A stretch of DNA of 19,168 bases from Clostridia bacterium (GCA_017452565.1 JAFTMF010000175.1:1-19168), one strand, 5' to 3'. Positions 7,575 through 15,055 are shown, numbered from the stretch's first letter. Numbers and translations are program-made. The notes: a model not told the origin generated them from the sequence alone.

Positions 7575-8402
7575 TCAATGCAGTACCGCGCGCAAAAAGT
7601 GCTGGGTGCGGGGGTTTTGGGGATTGTCGAAGATTTCGGCAGGAGTGCCTTCTTCGGTGATCACGCCGTCGCTCATAAAGATCACGCGGTCGGCGACTTC
7701 ACGGGCAAAGCCCATCTCGTGGGTCACGATCACCATGGTCATACCTTCGTTTGCCAGCTCACGGATGAGGTCCAGCACCTCGCCAACCATCTCGGGGTCC
7801 AGTGCGGAGGTGGGCTCGTCGAAGAGGATCACCTGAGGATTCATCGCCAGCGAGCGAATGATGGCAATTCTCTGCTTCTGACCGCCGGAAAGGGTGGCGG
7901 GATAAACGTCGGCCTTCTCCTCCAAGCCGATACGGGCAAGGAGCTTGCGGGCTGTTTCCTCTGCCTCCTTTTTGATAGAGGCTTTAGTCTCGGTGATTTC
8001 GATGAGCGCCTTCTTCTCCTTGCGGAAGAGATTGGCGATCTTTCTGCCGAAATTCTTCCGTTTTGCCTGCTTCAGACGCTTGGTACGCAGGTGAACGGGC
8101 GCCAGCATAATGTTCTCCAAAACGGTCATGTTATTGAAGAGATTGAACTGCTGGAATACCATTCCCATCTTCTCGCGATGGCGGTTGATGTCAACACGCA
8201 TATCGGCAAGGTCTTCTCCGCCAAAAATGATAGAACCGCCGGTGGGGTCTTCCATACAGTTGAGACAGCGCAGGAAGGTAGACTTACCACAGCCGGAAGG
8301 TCCGATGACAACCACCTTCTCACCGTCCTTGACGGTGGTAGTAATACCATTCAGTGCCACATTCTCGCCAAATTTCTTTTGCAAATTAATGATTTCGATC
8401 AC
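7575..8402 (-). CDS. Polar amino-acid ABC transporter, ATP-binding subunit
   Basis: This is the ATPase of a GlnQ/ArtP/HisP-type importer; it sits on the cytoplasmic face and powers uptake. Numbering from the GTG start, Walker A GPSGCGKST is at 34-42, the Q-loop FQQFNLF near 83-89, signature LSGGQ at 171-175, Walker B VILFDEP at 191-197, D-loop SALD just after, and the switch His in VTHEMGF at 228. At 275 residues it is longer than the usual ~240. The extra length is a Lys/Arg-rich insert of about 35 residues (~110-145) between the Q-loop region and the signature. The start is debatable: TTG at 8411 lies only 2 nt from AAAGGAG, while GTG at 8402 lies 11 nt away and gives the family-typical N-terminus MIEIINLQKKFG, so I prefer GTG. 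It overlaps the permease gene by 17 bp, implying coupled translation. Confidence 0.92.
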   Translation of the reverse strand: MIEIINLQKKFGENVALNGITTTVKDGEKVVVIGPSGCGKSTFLRCLNCMEDPTGGSIIFGGEDLADMRVDINRHREKMGMVFQQFNLFNNMTVLENIMLAPVHLRTKRLKQAKRKNFGRKIANLFRKEKKALIEITETKASIKKEAEETARKLLARIGLEEKADVYPATLSGGQKQRIAIIRSLAMNPQVILFDEPTSALDPEMVGEVLDLIRELANEGMTMVIVTHEMGFAREVADRVIFMSDGVITEEGTPAEIFDNPQNPRTQHFLRAVLH

Positions 8403-9120
8403 TGCGTGCAAGTCTCCTTTCCATCAATTTGATACCCAGTGCAATTACAGATACCAGTACGATATAAATCATACCCATTACCAGATAAGGCACCATAAAC
8501 TCGTAGGTGTTACTACCCATATCGTTGAAGGTCTTGTACAGGTCGGTAGCACCGATGAAGCTGACTACCGAGGTCTCCTTGATCAGAGTGATGAACTCGT
8601 TACCCATAGTGGGAAGAATGTTCTTCACAGCCTGGGGAATAACGATCTTCATCATAGTAGTGCCGTAGCTCAGACCAACCGATCTGCCGCCCTCGGTCTG
8701 ACCATAATCAACCGACAGAATACCGCCACGCATAATCTCGGAGATATATGCGCCGCTGTTGAGACCGAATACGATAATCGATGCCCATACCTCGGGCCCG
8801 ATGCTAAAGTTGCCGATGGAAAGCGCAGGCAGATTGACACCCATCAAAGGGAGCAGCACGTACCAGAACAAAAGTAGCTGCACTACCATAGGCGTTCCGC
8901 GGAAGAAGCCTACGTACACCTGACAAATCTTGTCCAGCACACGGGGGAGCCGCTTGTATTTGGGCATTACGCGGATGGCGGCAATCACGGTACCGATCAC
9001 GATACCGATCAAAAGACCCAGTACGGCGATGAGCAGAGTGTTCCGCAGACCTACCAGTACCTCACGGTAACCGCCCTCGTCTATAAACACCCGGATAAAG
9101 GTTTCAATTTTCGTTTGCAT
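8386..9120 (-). CDS. Polar amino-acid ABC transporter, permease subunit (HisM/GlnP family)
   Basis: This 244-residue membrane protein has about five hydrophobic segments and the family signature RGTPMVVQLLLFWY near 75-88. The EAA loop that docks on the ATPase is visible as EGGRSVGLSYGTTMMKIVIPQA around 142-163. Only one permease gene is present, so the channel is probably a homodimer, as in many Gram-positive importers. The start at 9120 is preceded by a GA-rich ribosome binding site (AGGGAAGGGAACC). It lies 76 bp after the binding-protein gene, with a strong hairpin between them, and overlaps the ATPase gene downstream. The product imports amino acids through the cytoplasmic membrane; the substrate is inferred from the operator upstream to be arginine or a related basic amino acid. 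Confidence 0.93.
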   Translation of the reverse strand: MQTKIETFIRVFIDEGGYREVLVGLRNTLLIAVLGLLIGIVIGTVIAAIRVMPKYKRLPRVLDKICQVYVGFFRGTPMVVQLLLFWYVLLPLMGVNLPALSIGNFSIGPEVWASIIVFGLNSGAYISEIMRGGILSVDYGQTEGGRSVGLSYGTTMMKIVIPQAVKNILPTMGNEFITLIKETSVVSFIGATDLYKTFNDMGSNTYEFMVPYLVMGMIYIVLVSVIALGIKLMERRLARSDRNH

Positions 9121-9142
9121 AGGTTCCCTTCCCTAAACAGAA

Positions 9143-9177
9143 CAATGGGGAAGCCGCAAATTGCGGCGTCCCCGTTG
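9143..9177 (-). terminator. Intercistronic attenuator-like hairpin between binding protein and permease
   Basis: The stem combines CAA/TTG, a T·G pair, GGGGA/TCCCC, one A·G mismatch and GCCGC/GCGGC, at 9143-9177. The minus-strand tail TTCTGTTT is moderately U-rich. Its place right after the binding-protein stop fits a partial terminator or RNA-stabilising hairpin that yields more binding protein than membrane subunits, a known arrangement in ABC import operons. Confidence 0.6.
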
Positions 9178-9196
9178 CGTTTCTTTGTGAATCAGA

Positions 9197-10036
9197 TTAC
9201 TTTGCTCCGTTGAGCGCCTTTACGATGCACTCAGCAGGTGCTGCGTCGATGATAACGTAGTTTACGTTGCCGTTGAGCAGGTCCTGAACTGCCAGAGAGC
9301 CGTTCTTGTAGCCCTTGCCGGTAACCTTCAGGTTGTTGGAAGAGTAGTCGCTTTCGTTGCCAACGTACATTGCACCGGTGGTACCGTTCTGGTAGCCGAT
9401 GGTGGTCTTGCTGTCCATAGCCTGCAGCTTCTTCAGTACGTCCTCTGCGGTCTTGCAATCATCGAACGTAGTGTCGCCGTCCTTAACGATGATCTTCTGA
9501 GATGCCTTGTAGTAGGTATCGGAGAAGGTTACGTGCTCCTTGCGCTCTTCCTTTACGGTCAGACCGGCCATAGCGATGTCAGCCTTATGCTGGCCTACGG
9601 ACAGACATACAGCGTCGAAGTCCATATTGCTGATAACCAGCTCCATGTTCAGTTCCTCTGCCAGCAGAGCAGCGATTTCCATATCGATGCCGTAGTAGCT
9701 GTCGCCAACCTTGTACTCGAAGGGCTCGAATGCAGCGTTGGTTGCAACTACCAGCTGATCCTTGGAAGTGTCCAGCTCAGCAGACTTTACTGCAACGGGA
9801 GTGCCGTCGCCAAAGTAGTGGTCGCAGATTTCGTCGAAGGTGCCGTCTTCCATAATCTTCTTGATGAAAGCGTTTACCTTGGTGAGGAGTTCGGGCTGAT
9901 CCTTATCTACGCCGAACGCGTAATCTTCCTGAGTCAGCTCGATTTCGATTACTTTTGCCTGAGCTGCATCGCCGCAAGAGACCAGAATGCCGGTGAGCAT
10001 AGTCAGCATCAGAACAATAGAAAGCAGTTTTTTCAT
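9197..10036 (-). CDS. Amino-acid solute-binding lipoprotein, circularly permuted SBP_bac_3 fold
   Basis: This is the extracellular receptor of the ABC importer, anchored by lipobox LVSC (Cys 21). Residues ~93-278 carry the usual family-3 core in order: LVVATNAAFEPFEY (95-108), YGIDMEIAALLAEEL (115-129), MDFDAVCLSVGQHKADIAMAG (138-158), the EERKEHVTFSD carboxylate-binding region (163-173), IGYQNGTTG (213-221) and DLLNGNVNYVIIDAAPA (252-268). It then stops. The piece that should follow is instead at the mature N-terminus (28-76): IELTQEDYAFGVDKDQPELL, then VNAFIKKIMEDGTFDEICDHYFG. That order is a circular permutation, with DGTPVAVKSAELDTSKD (77-93) joining the old ends. AAGGAG lies 10 nt before the ATG. 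First gene of the operon, under a consensus promoter with an ArgR-like box. Confidence 0.92.
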   Translation of the reverse strand: MKKLLSIVLMLTMLTGILVSCGDAAQAKVIEIELTQEDYAFGVDKDQPELLTKVNAFIKKIMEDGTFDEICDHYFGDGTPVAVKSAELDTSKDQLVVATNAAFEPFEYKVGDSYYGIDMEIAALLAEELNMELVISNMDFDAVCLSVGQHKADIAMAGLTVKEERKEHVTFSDTYYKASQKIIVKDGDTTFDDCKTAEDVLKKLQAMDSKTTIGYQNGTTGAMYVGNESDYSSNNLKVTGKGYKNGSLAVQDLLNGNVNYVIIDAAPAECIVKALNGAK

Positions 10037-10077
10037 TTTTCTGTTTCTCCTTGGATATGTATTTTTAAGACATACCG

Positions 10078-10106
10078 ATTATACTGCATAAAAATGCAAA
10101 TGTCAA
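10078..10106 (-). promoter_or_regulatory. Promoter of the amino-acid ABC operon
   Basis: On the minus strand TTGACA (10106-10101), a 17-nt spacer and TATAAT (10083-10078) are a perfect sigma-A consensus. Such a strong promoter is likely to be held in check by a repressor. The spacer is almost filled by the palindrome described as an ArgR box. Confidence 0.9.
10083..10100. promoter_or_regulatory. Probable ArgR/AhrC operator (ARG box) in the promoter spacer
   Basis: TGCAT-AAAA-ATGCA (10085-10098) is a perfect palindrome with an A-tract centre. Aligned to the Bacillus AhrC consensus as I remember it (CATGAATAAAAATKCAAK), the 18 bases at 10083-10100 agree at 14. It lies between the -10 and -35, so bound ArgR would block polymerase. 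Only one box is visible. Confidence 0.5.
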
Positions 10107-10148
10107 TAGTATTTTGAAAATTTATTCAATTTATTTGCCATACAATCA

Positions 10149-10180
10149 AAAAAACAGGGACGGCGCATGCCGTCCCTGTT
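10149..10180 (-). terminator. Intrinsic terminator of the orphan solute-binding protein gene
   Basis: A 12-bp perfect stem AACAGGGACGGC (10153-10164) pairs with 10169-10180 around a GCAT loop. On the minus strand it runs into TTTTT then GATTG. It lies 18 bp after the stop codon of the gene ending at 10199. Confidence 0.9.
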
Positions 10181-10198
10181 TGAATGACTATCGAATGG

Positions 10199-11650
10199 TT
10201 AAGCTGCGTCTCTCAGACCGGTTACGATGGTCTCGATGCTGCCTGCCCATACCTGCTTATTACTGTTCACGTTACGCTTCAGCTGAGTAGAACCGCCCTT
10301 GTAGTTGTTGCGGAAGTACCAAGCGATGTCGTTTACAGAGTGAGAATATGCAAATGCAAAGTCGGTGGTTACGTTTTCACGGATCAGGTCGATCATTTCG
10401 CCTGCAACCTCGTCACGGGTGTACTTCACCTTCAGTGCACTCTCGTAGTATGCGGGAGTTACGTTGTTGTAGCTACCGGATGCCATTGCTTCCATAGTTG
10501 CACAGATACCGGGAAGAACGTCGGGGGTCAAGCTGCTGGGGATACCCAGAATGGTGATGCCGTCGTGGAGAGTGGTGAGGTAAGTGGGCTGGTTGGAGTC
10601 CAGCTTAGGAGCGGGAATGATGGCGTAGTTTTCCATTTCACGGAAATTGTACTCTGCAGTCATCAGCTTATCAACCAGGAACAGTGCGTTGCCTGCTGCG
10701 AAGTTGGTGGGGCACCAATCCTGCTCGGTAACCGATACCACGCGGGTGGAGGGCAGCTGGCAGAGATCCTTCAGCTTATCTGCGAAGGACAGTGCGGTGC
10801 TGTTGCCCAGGGTAACGGTGATTTCGCCGTCGTACATCTGGCTGAAGGTTACGCCGCAACCAACTGCCAAACCGTCCATCAGGTCATATGCGCCGGAGAT
10901 GAAGCCGAACTGGTCGCCGTCATCCTCTTCCTGGGTACCGTTGAGGTCATCGTATGCCTTGCTGGACATCTGAGACAGCTTATCCAGCGTCCATTCGCCG
11001 TTGCGGGCGATATCGTAAATGTTCTCTTCGGGGAAGAGCTTATTGAAGATTTCGGTATTTACGAAGGTGCAGTACATACCGGAGGTGTAACGGAGAGATA
11101 CGTCGCCGGTTGCCCAATAAGCTGCGCCGTCCAGTGCGATATTATTCATAAACTGGGAGCTCCAGTAGGGCTTTTCGAAGTTCAGATAGCCGATATCGTT
11201 GATTTCCTGACCCTTCAGGTTGTACAGATAACCGCCTACTGCCAGACCTACGGAGAAGTACTGGTAACCGCCTACGATATCGTAATCGTCGCCGCCGGAC
11301 TGGATTACCAGCTGAGCGGTAGATGCAACGCTGGCGTGGTCGGTGGTTTCTACGATTTCGATGTCTACGTTGAGTCGCTGTTCAATTGCTTGGTTACGCT
11401 CGTAAATCTTCTGAGAAACCAGATCCTCGTTCTCTTCGTCTGCTACGAAGGACAGCATAGTGATCTCTTCGTCTGCGCAGATAATCTTAATTTCCTGACC
11501 GCCGAAGTCCAGATTATCGGGCAGGTCGTCGGTGGTGCTGACGGTGTTGTTCACAACGGGGGTAGTGGTATCGGGCTTTTCATTGGCGCAGGATACCAGA
11601 AGTCCGGTCATCATACCTGTCAAAAGCAGGATACTAATCAGTTTTTTCAT
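10199..11650 (-). CDS. Extracellular solute-binding lipoprotein, family 1 (carbohydrate type), orphan
   Basis: A lipoprotein signal (MKKLISILLLTGMMTGLLVSC, lipobox Cys 21) is followed by a Thr-rich linker to about 46 and then LDFGGQEIKIICADEE. This opening is typical of large family-1 solute-binding proteins of gut Clostridia, which usually bind oligosaccharides. Other family-like features are VGGYQYFSVGLAVGGYLYNL (~125-145), the NGEWTLDKLSQMSSKAYDDL stretch and the C-terminal YNNVTPAYYESALKVKYTRD segment. At 483 residues the length is normal. AAGGAG lies 5 nt before the ATG. No MalF/MalG-type permease is next to it, so it must either share a permease encoded elsewhere or serve as a scavenging or sensing protein. 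It may be co-transcribed from the metallopeptidase gene upstream, because no convincing promoter lies in the 98-bp gap. The ligand cannot be told from sequence. Confidence 0.88.
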   Translation of the reverse strand: MKKLISILLLTGMMTGLLVSCANEKPDTTTPVVNNTVSTTDDLPDNLDFGGQEIKIICADEEITMLSFVADEENEDLVSQKIYERNQAIEQRLNVDIEIVETTDHASVASTAQLVIQSGGDDYDIVGGYQYFSVGLAVGGYLYNLKGQEINDIGYLNFEKPYWSSQFMNNIALDGAAYWATGDVSLRYTSGMYCTFVNTEIFNKLFPEENIYDIARNGEWTLDKLSQMSSKAYDDLNGTQEEDDGDQFGFISGAYDLMDGLAVGCGVTFSQMYDGEITVTLGNSTALSFADKLKDLCQLPSTRVVSVTEQDWCPTNFAAGNALFLVDKLMTAEYNFREMENYAIIPAPKLDSNQPTYLTTLHDGITILGIPSSLTPDVLPGICATMEAMASGSYNNVTPAYYESALKVKYTRDEVAGEMIDLIRENVTTDFAFAYSHSVNDIAWYFRNNYKGGSTQLKRNVNSNKQVWAGSIETIVTGLRDAA

Positions 11651-11705
11651 AATTACTCCTTCTATCTATCTTACTGTCTTATATGAAAGAATTGCCAAAT
11701 TTCGT

Positions 11706-11741
11706 CAGTATGGCGGTTCAGATACCCGAACCGCCATATTG
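11706..11741 (-). terminator. Hairpin between metallopeptidase and solute-binding protein genes
   Basis: TATGGCGGTTC (11709-11719) pairs perfectly with 11728-11738 around an 8-nt loop, and the stem extends by three further pairs including a G·T wobble. It sits 8 bp after the metallopeptidase stop. The minus-strand tail is GAAATTT, without a proper U-run, so it may stabilise the 3' end or terminate only partly. Confidence 0.5.
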
Positions 11742-11748
11742 AAGAATG

Positions 11749-13878
11749 TTATTCTACGTTGTAAAGCTGGAATTCGTAGAGACGGATCGTACCGCCGGAA
11801 GAGGAACCGTCTACTTTGTAACCCTTAATCAGAATGTAGCGTGCGCTCTGATCGCCCACGTTGAAGGAAACGATATTATCGTTACAAGAGGGCTGATAGT
11901 CCACAGAAGTCCAGTTCTTGGCATCCATAGAAATCAAAATCTCCCACTCGGTCATATTGTTGTAGGATTCCTTGGTTCTGGTGTTGTAGATGGTGTACGT
12001 ATTGAACGCCTTCTCCATACCCAAATCCAGAACGATCCACTGGCTGGTACCGTCCAGACCGTAGGTTCTGTCCTTAGTGGAACTACCGTTGGAGCACCAC
12101 TTGGTACCGAGATTGCCGTCAACCAACTTGGAGCCATCCTCTGCTGCCTTGACAGCACCGGAAATCAAATGAACAGAAGAGCCCAGTGCAATGTTGTTGC
12201 CCTCGGTAACAGGAGTATCCAGCTTGGTAGCAGTGATATCGCCGGGGTTCTTCTCGGTGATCATAGGATAATCGGGATTCTCAACGTAAGGAATGTTCTC
12301 CGTCAGGAAGTTATCTACATAGTCGCCAAAGCCCTTGAAGTCCCAAGCGCCGGACTTGAAGTCCTTTTCGTACTGCTTACGAACGTCTTCGATGCAGTCG
12401 AAACCGGTGATTTCCTTAACGATCTTGTTGAAGGGAGTGTTTACGTCGGTGGGGTTATCAGTACCGTCGGTGAGCTTACCGCCCTTGATTTCATAAACCA
12501 AAGTGTCCAGCAGGCCGCGAACCTTGTTGCCGTTCTCATCCAAAGTGGTGGGCCACTTGGAGTCCAGATAGGTGAAGAACCACTTGGAGCCGTCGCCGTA
12601 TGCGCCCCAGTTCCAGTTATAGAGGTCGTTCTGGTTTGCATCCTGGTAAAGCTGAATGTACTTGGAATTCGACCAGTGGTGATAACGGAAGCCGCCGAAG
12701 TTCGCCATATTCTCGGTGAACCACGCACCGTCACCGTAGTAGAAGTTGAACTGCTGTACGGAGTGGGTGATTTCGTGAGAGAAGAAGCCGATATCGGAGG
12801 GGTTAGCATTTGCGTAAGCGGAGCTTACAACAACCTGCGTACCCATTGCGTATGCAACGCCGTCATAAGTAGGATCGGCGGTAAAGGTGATGATCTTAGG
12901 CTCGCCGCCCTTTGCCCATCTTGCATACAGTCTGGGGTAGGTGTTGTAGAACAGATTGGTGAGGCTATCCCAGTAGCCGGCTGCAGTGATGGAATCCCAG
13001 TCACCGGTATACTGGAGGTGGAATTCGGGGTTTCTGGGGTCTGCTACTTCGTTGATGGTGATCGGAACGGTAGCAAGGCATTTGCTGCCGCAAACGAAGT
13101 TAATGTGGTAAGTACCCTTGGCACCGTAGGGAATGGTCATTTTACCCCAGCCTACGTAGCTGCCGTCCTCGGACTTTGCGGGTACTACGTTCTTACAAAC
13201 AATGATACCGTCACCGGTGTCATTCTTGGTGGAACTGATGTTTACCTTATAGGTTGCGGGCAGGTTGGTATGGAAGCTGATCCGCAGGAAGGAACCGGTA
13301 CCGCCGGTAACCTCGCTGTAGTCCACAGACATACGCAGGTCGATTGCCTGATAGTAAACCAGCAGCTTACCCAGCTTCTTGTTTTCTACGATCTTTGCGC
13401 CCAGCGCCTTGGTACCGTTTGCGGTATTACGGTTGGACTTCTTGATAGGCTCGTCTTCGATCTCATAGTTTACACGGTAGTAAACGATATCCCTATCGTC
13501 ATATTTACCGTAAGGACCGTCATCCTTCTGAACGTAGGATACCAGATCGGAACCGGATCCCATAAAGTTGTAGAGAGAATAGTCGATACCTGAATTGATC
13601 TTCCATTCAGCGCCGGAGGTCTTCATCGTGTAGCCGTCGAACTCCTCAACGGTGGGAGTGCTTGCTTCGATGGTAGTTTTCAGCGTTTCAAGGTCGGCGT
13701 TGAGCTTGACATCGTGCTTAATGCCACCGGGAGTAACGGTGGGGGTCTGCTGAGTTGTAACAGTCGTTGTAGCCTCGGGAGTGGTGGTAGGAGTGGTAGT
13801 ATCACCGGGATTCGAGTTACAAGCAACAGCGCTCAGCATCATTGAAGCCAACAAAAGAAATAGAGCTGCTTTTTTCAT
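11749..13878 (-). CDS. Lipoprotein zinc metallopeptidase (basic secretory protein family-like) with C-terminal F5/8-type C domain
   Basis: The start is ATG 13878, after AAAGGA; a frame extension to 13902 contains the ribosome binding site. The 709-residue product has lipobox AVAC (Cys 20) and a Thr/Pro-rich linker (26-52). An N-terminal beta-rich region of unknown type follows (~55-280). The peptidase domain (~283-525) holds FFSHEITHSVQQF with the zinc motif HEITH at 368-372, and WFTENMANFGGFRYHHW at 386-402, which corresponds to the motif after HExxH in the basic secretory protein family (PF04450). The C-terminus (~559-707) is a discoidin/CBM32-like domain: NIALGSSVHL, LVDGNLGTKW (585-594), WIVLDLG (614-620), RYILIKGY and IRLYEFQLY. 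The product is cell-surface bound and probably cleaves proteins, perhaps glycoproteins, docking through the discoidin domain (inference). A gluzincin-type enzyme of another family is the main alternative. Confidence 0.85.
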   Translation of the reverse strand: MKKAALFLLLASMMLSAVACNSNPGDTTTPTTTPEATTTVTTQQTPTVTPGGIKHDVKLNADLETLKTTIEASTPTVEEFDGYTMKTSGAEWKINSGIDYSLYNFMGSGSDLVSYVQKDDGPYGKYDDRDIVYYRVNYEIEDEPIKKSNRNTANGTKALGAKIVENKKLGKLLVYYQAIDLRMSVDYSEVTGGTGSFLRISFHTNLPATYKVNISSTKNDTGDGIIVCKNVVPAKSEDGSYVGWGKMTIPYGAKGTYHINFVCGSKCLATVPITINEVADPRNPEFHLQYTGDWDSITAAGYWDSLTNLFYNTYPRLYARWAKGGEPKIITFTADPTYDGVAYAMGTQVVVSSAYANANPSDIGFFSHEITHSVQQFNFYYGDGAWFTENMANFGGFRYHHWSNSKYIQLYQDANQNDLYNWNWGAYGDGSKWFFTYLDSKWPTTLDENGNKVRGLLDTLVYEIKGGKLTDGTDNPTDVNTPFNKIVKEITGFDCIEDVRKQYEKDFKSGAWDFKGFGDYVDNFLTENIPYVENPDYPMITEKNPGDITATKLDTPVTEGNNIALGSSVHLISGAVKAAEDGSKLVDGNLGTKWCSNGSSTKDRTYGLDGTSQWIVLDLGMEKAFNTYTIYNTRTKESYNNMTEWEILISMDAKNWTSVDYQPSCNDNIVSFNVGDQSARYILIKGYKVDGSSSGGTIRLYEFQLYNVE

Positions 13879-13945
13879 GATGTGTCCTTTCGCATATTGC
13901 AAATTGATTTAGCGGAAGTAGGCATACTCCCACTTATGTACTGTA

Positions 13946-13975
13946 ATTATACCACACAAGCCACTGCAAAAGCAA
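13946..13975 (-). promoter_or_regulatory. Promoter of the metallopeptidase gene
   Basis: On the minus strand TTGCTT (13975-13970), an 18-nt spacer and TATAAT (13951-13946) are present, with TGG just before the -10 making it an extended -10 promoter. The 5' untranslated leader is about 60 nt, and no clear riboswitch fold is visible in it. Confidence 0.75.
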
Positions 13976-14082
13976 TTATCATTTTGCCGAAAATCGGTTA
14001 TTCTTTTTGTACAGAACCACCAACCACAGAATGTGAATTGACTGTAAACTTTCCGCTCGGGCTTTTATTTTAACGTAGAATA

Positions 14083-14091
14083 TGCTACAAT
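14083..14091 (+). promoter_or_regulatory. Extended -10 promoter of the PAP2 gene
   Basis: TGCTACAAT has the TGN extension before a TACAAT -10. The -35 position reads TTTTAT, which is weak, as is usual for extended -10 promoters. It lies about 44 nt before the ATG at 14135, which follows AGAGGA at 14125-14130. Confidence 0.6.
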
Positions 14092-14134
14092 AAGAGAAAA
14101 TTCGATGGAATGACAGCATATAGAAGAGGAATTT

Positions 14135-15055
14135 ATGGAATTACTGTATTTTTTGGAAAAACTCCGCAAGCCTGTGGGAGATGAGTTCTTTCAACTCGTG
14201 ACTTATTTCGGCGAGGACGTACTCTTTCTGGCGATGGCACTCATTCTGCTTTGGTGTATAGACAAGCACAAAGCATACTACATTCTCATCTGCGGATTTG
14301 TGGCATCGCTCGCCGGACAGCTGATGAAAATGACCTTCAAAATCGACCGCCCTTGGGTGCAGGATCCCGACTTTCAGCCGGTCGGCAGTGCCAAGGAAGC
14401 CGCTAACGACTTTTCTTTCCCCAGCGGACATACCATTCTCGTCACCTCTACTTGGGGCGCTACTGCCCTCAGCTTTGGAGGCAAGCTCCTTCGCATCGGT
14501 GCACCGATTCTGATCTTTTTGGTTGGTCTGTCCCGGATGTATTTGGGTGTTCACACGCCTTGGGACGTTCTGGCCGGCTGGGGGGTGGGAATTGCCGCAA
14601 TCATTCTGCTCCGCCCTTTGATGAAAAAAGCAATAGCGGACATCCGCGTGATGTGGGCGGTGATCGCGGGACTGGTTGCCCTTGCGCTTGGCAATCTGCT
14701 GCTCGTCAGTCTGACCCCCGCCGATAGCATCGGGGATCCCTCCCGGTTGGACGGCGCGCTGAAAAACGCTTGGACCTTTATGGGACTTGCCATCGGCCTT
14801 GCCATCGTTTATCTGATGGACAGTCGGGTGTCCCATTTCGAGACGAAAGCCGTTTGGTGGGCGCAGATTTTGAAAGTCTCCATTGGTCTTGCTCTGCTGC
14901 TAACCATCAAAGGCGTCCTCAAACAGCCTCTGTATGCACTCACCGACGGTCACCATCTGGCGGACGGCATCCGCTATGGTTTGATCACGGTCATCGGCGG
15001 CGGCATTTGGCCCCTCACCTTCCCTTGGTTTGCCAAACTCGGGAAGAAAGCATAA
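14135..15055 (+). CDS. PAP2-family membrane phosphatase
   Basis: This is an integral membrane phosphatase of the type-2 phosphatidic acid phosphatase family. All three catalytic signatures are intact: C1 as K65-x6-R72-P73 (KMTFKIDRP), C2 as PSGH (96-99) and C3 as SR-x5-H-x3-D (SRMYLGVHTPWD, 133-144). The catalytic His residues are thus 99 and 140. About eight hydrophobic segments are present in 306 residues. The extra ~130 C-terminal residues beyond the core form further membrane helices, so it is longer than a minimal PAP2 enzyme. Known substrates in the family include undecaprenyl pyrophosphate, phosphatidylglycerol phosphate and other lipid phosphates; the exact one is not evident. It stands alone on the plus strand between two minus-strand genes, and ends in a terminator shared with the next gene. 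Confidence 0.9.
   Translation: MELLYFLEKLRKPVGDEFFQLVTYFGEDVLFLAMALILLWCIDKHKAYYILICGFVASLAGQLMKMTFKIDRPWVQDPDFQPVGSAKEAANDFSFPSGHTILVTSTWGATALSFGGKLLRIGAPILIFLVGLSRMYLGVHTPWDVLAGWGVGIAAIILLRPLMKKAIADIRVMWAVIAGLVALALGNLLLVSLTPADSIGDPSRLDGALKNAWTFMGLAIGLAIVYLMDSRVSHFETKAVWWAQILKVSIGLALLLTIKGVLKQPLYALTDGHHLADGIRYGLITVIGGGIWPLTFPWFAKLGKKA

Noticed and set aside
7482..8432. 316-residue plus-strand open frame
   Set aside because: It begins inside the palindromes and is then antisense to the ABC ATPase.
10184..11686. 500-residue plus-strand open frame
   Set aside because: It lies antisense to the solute-binding protein, which has a lipobox, ribosome binding site and terminator. The frame has no ribosome binding site, and its Cys/Val/Gly-rich translation is that of a codon-bias shadow.
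11746..13593. 615-residue plus-strand open frame
   Set aside because: It is a shadow of the metallopeptidase gene; no family motif and no start signals.
13879..13945. Possible riboswitch in the metallopeptidase leader
   Set aside because: The leader is about 60 nt and I see no conserved riboswitch core or terminator/antiterminator pair.
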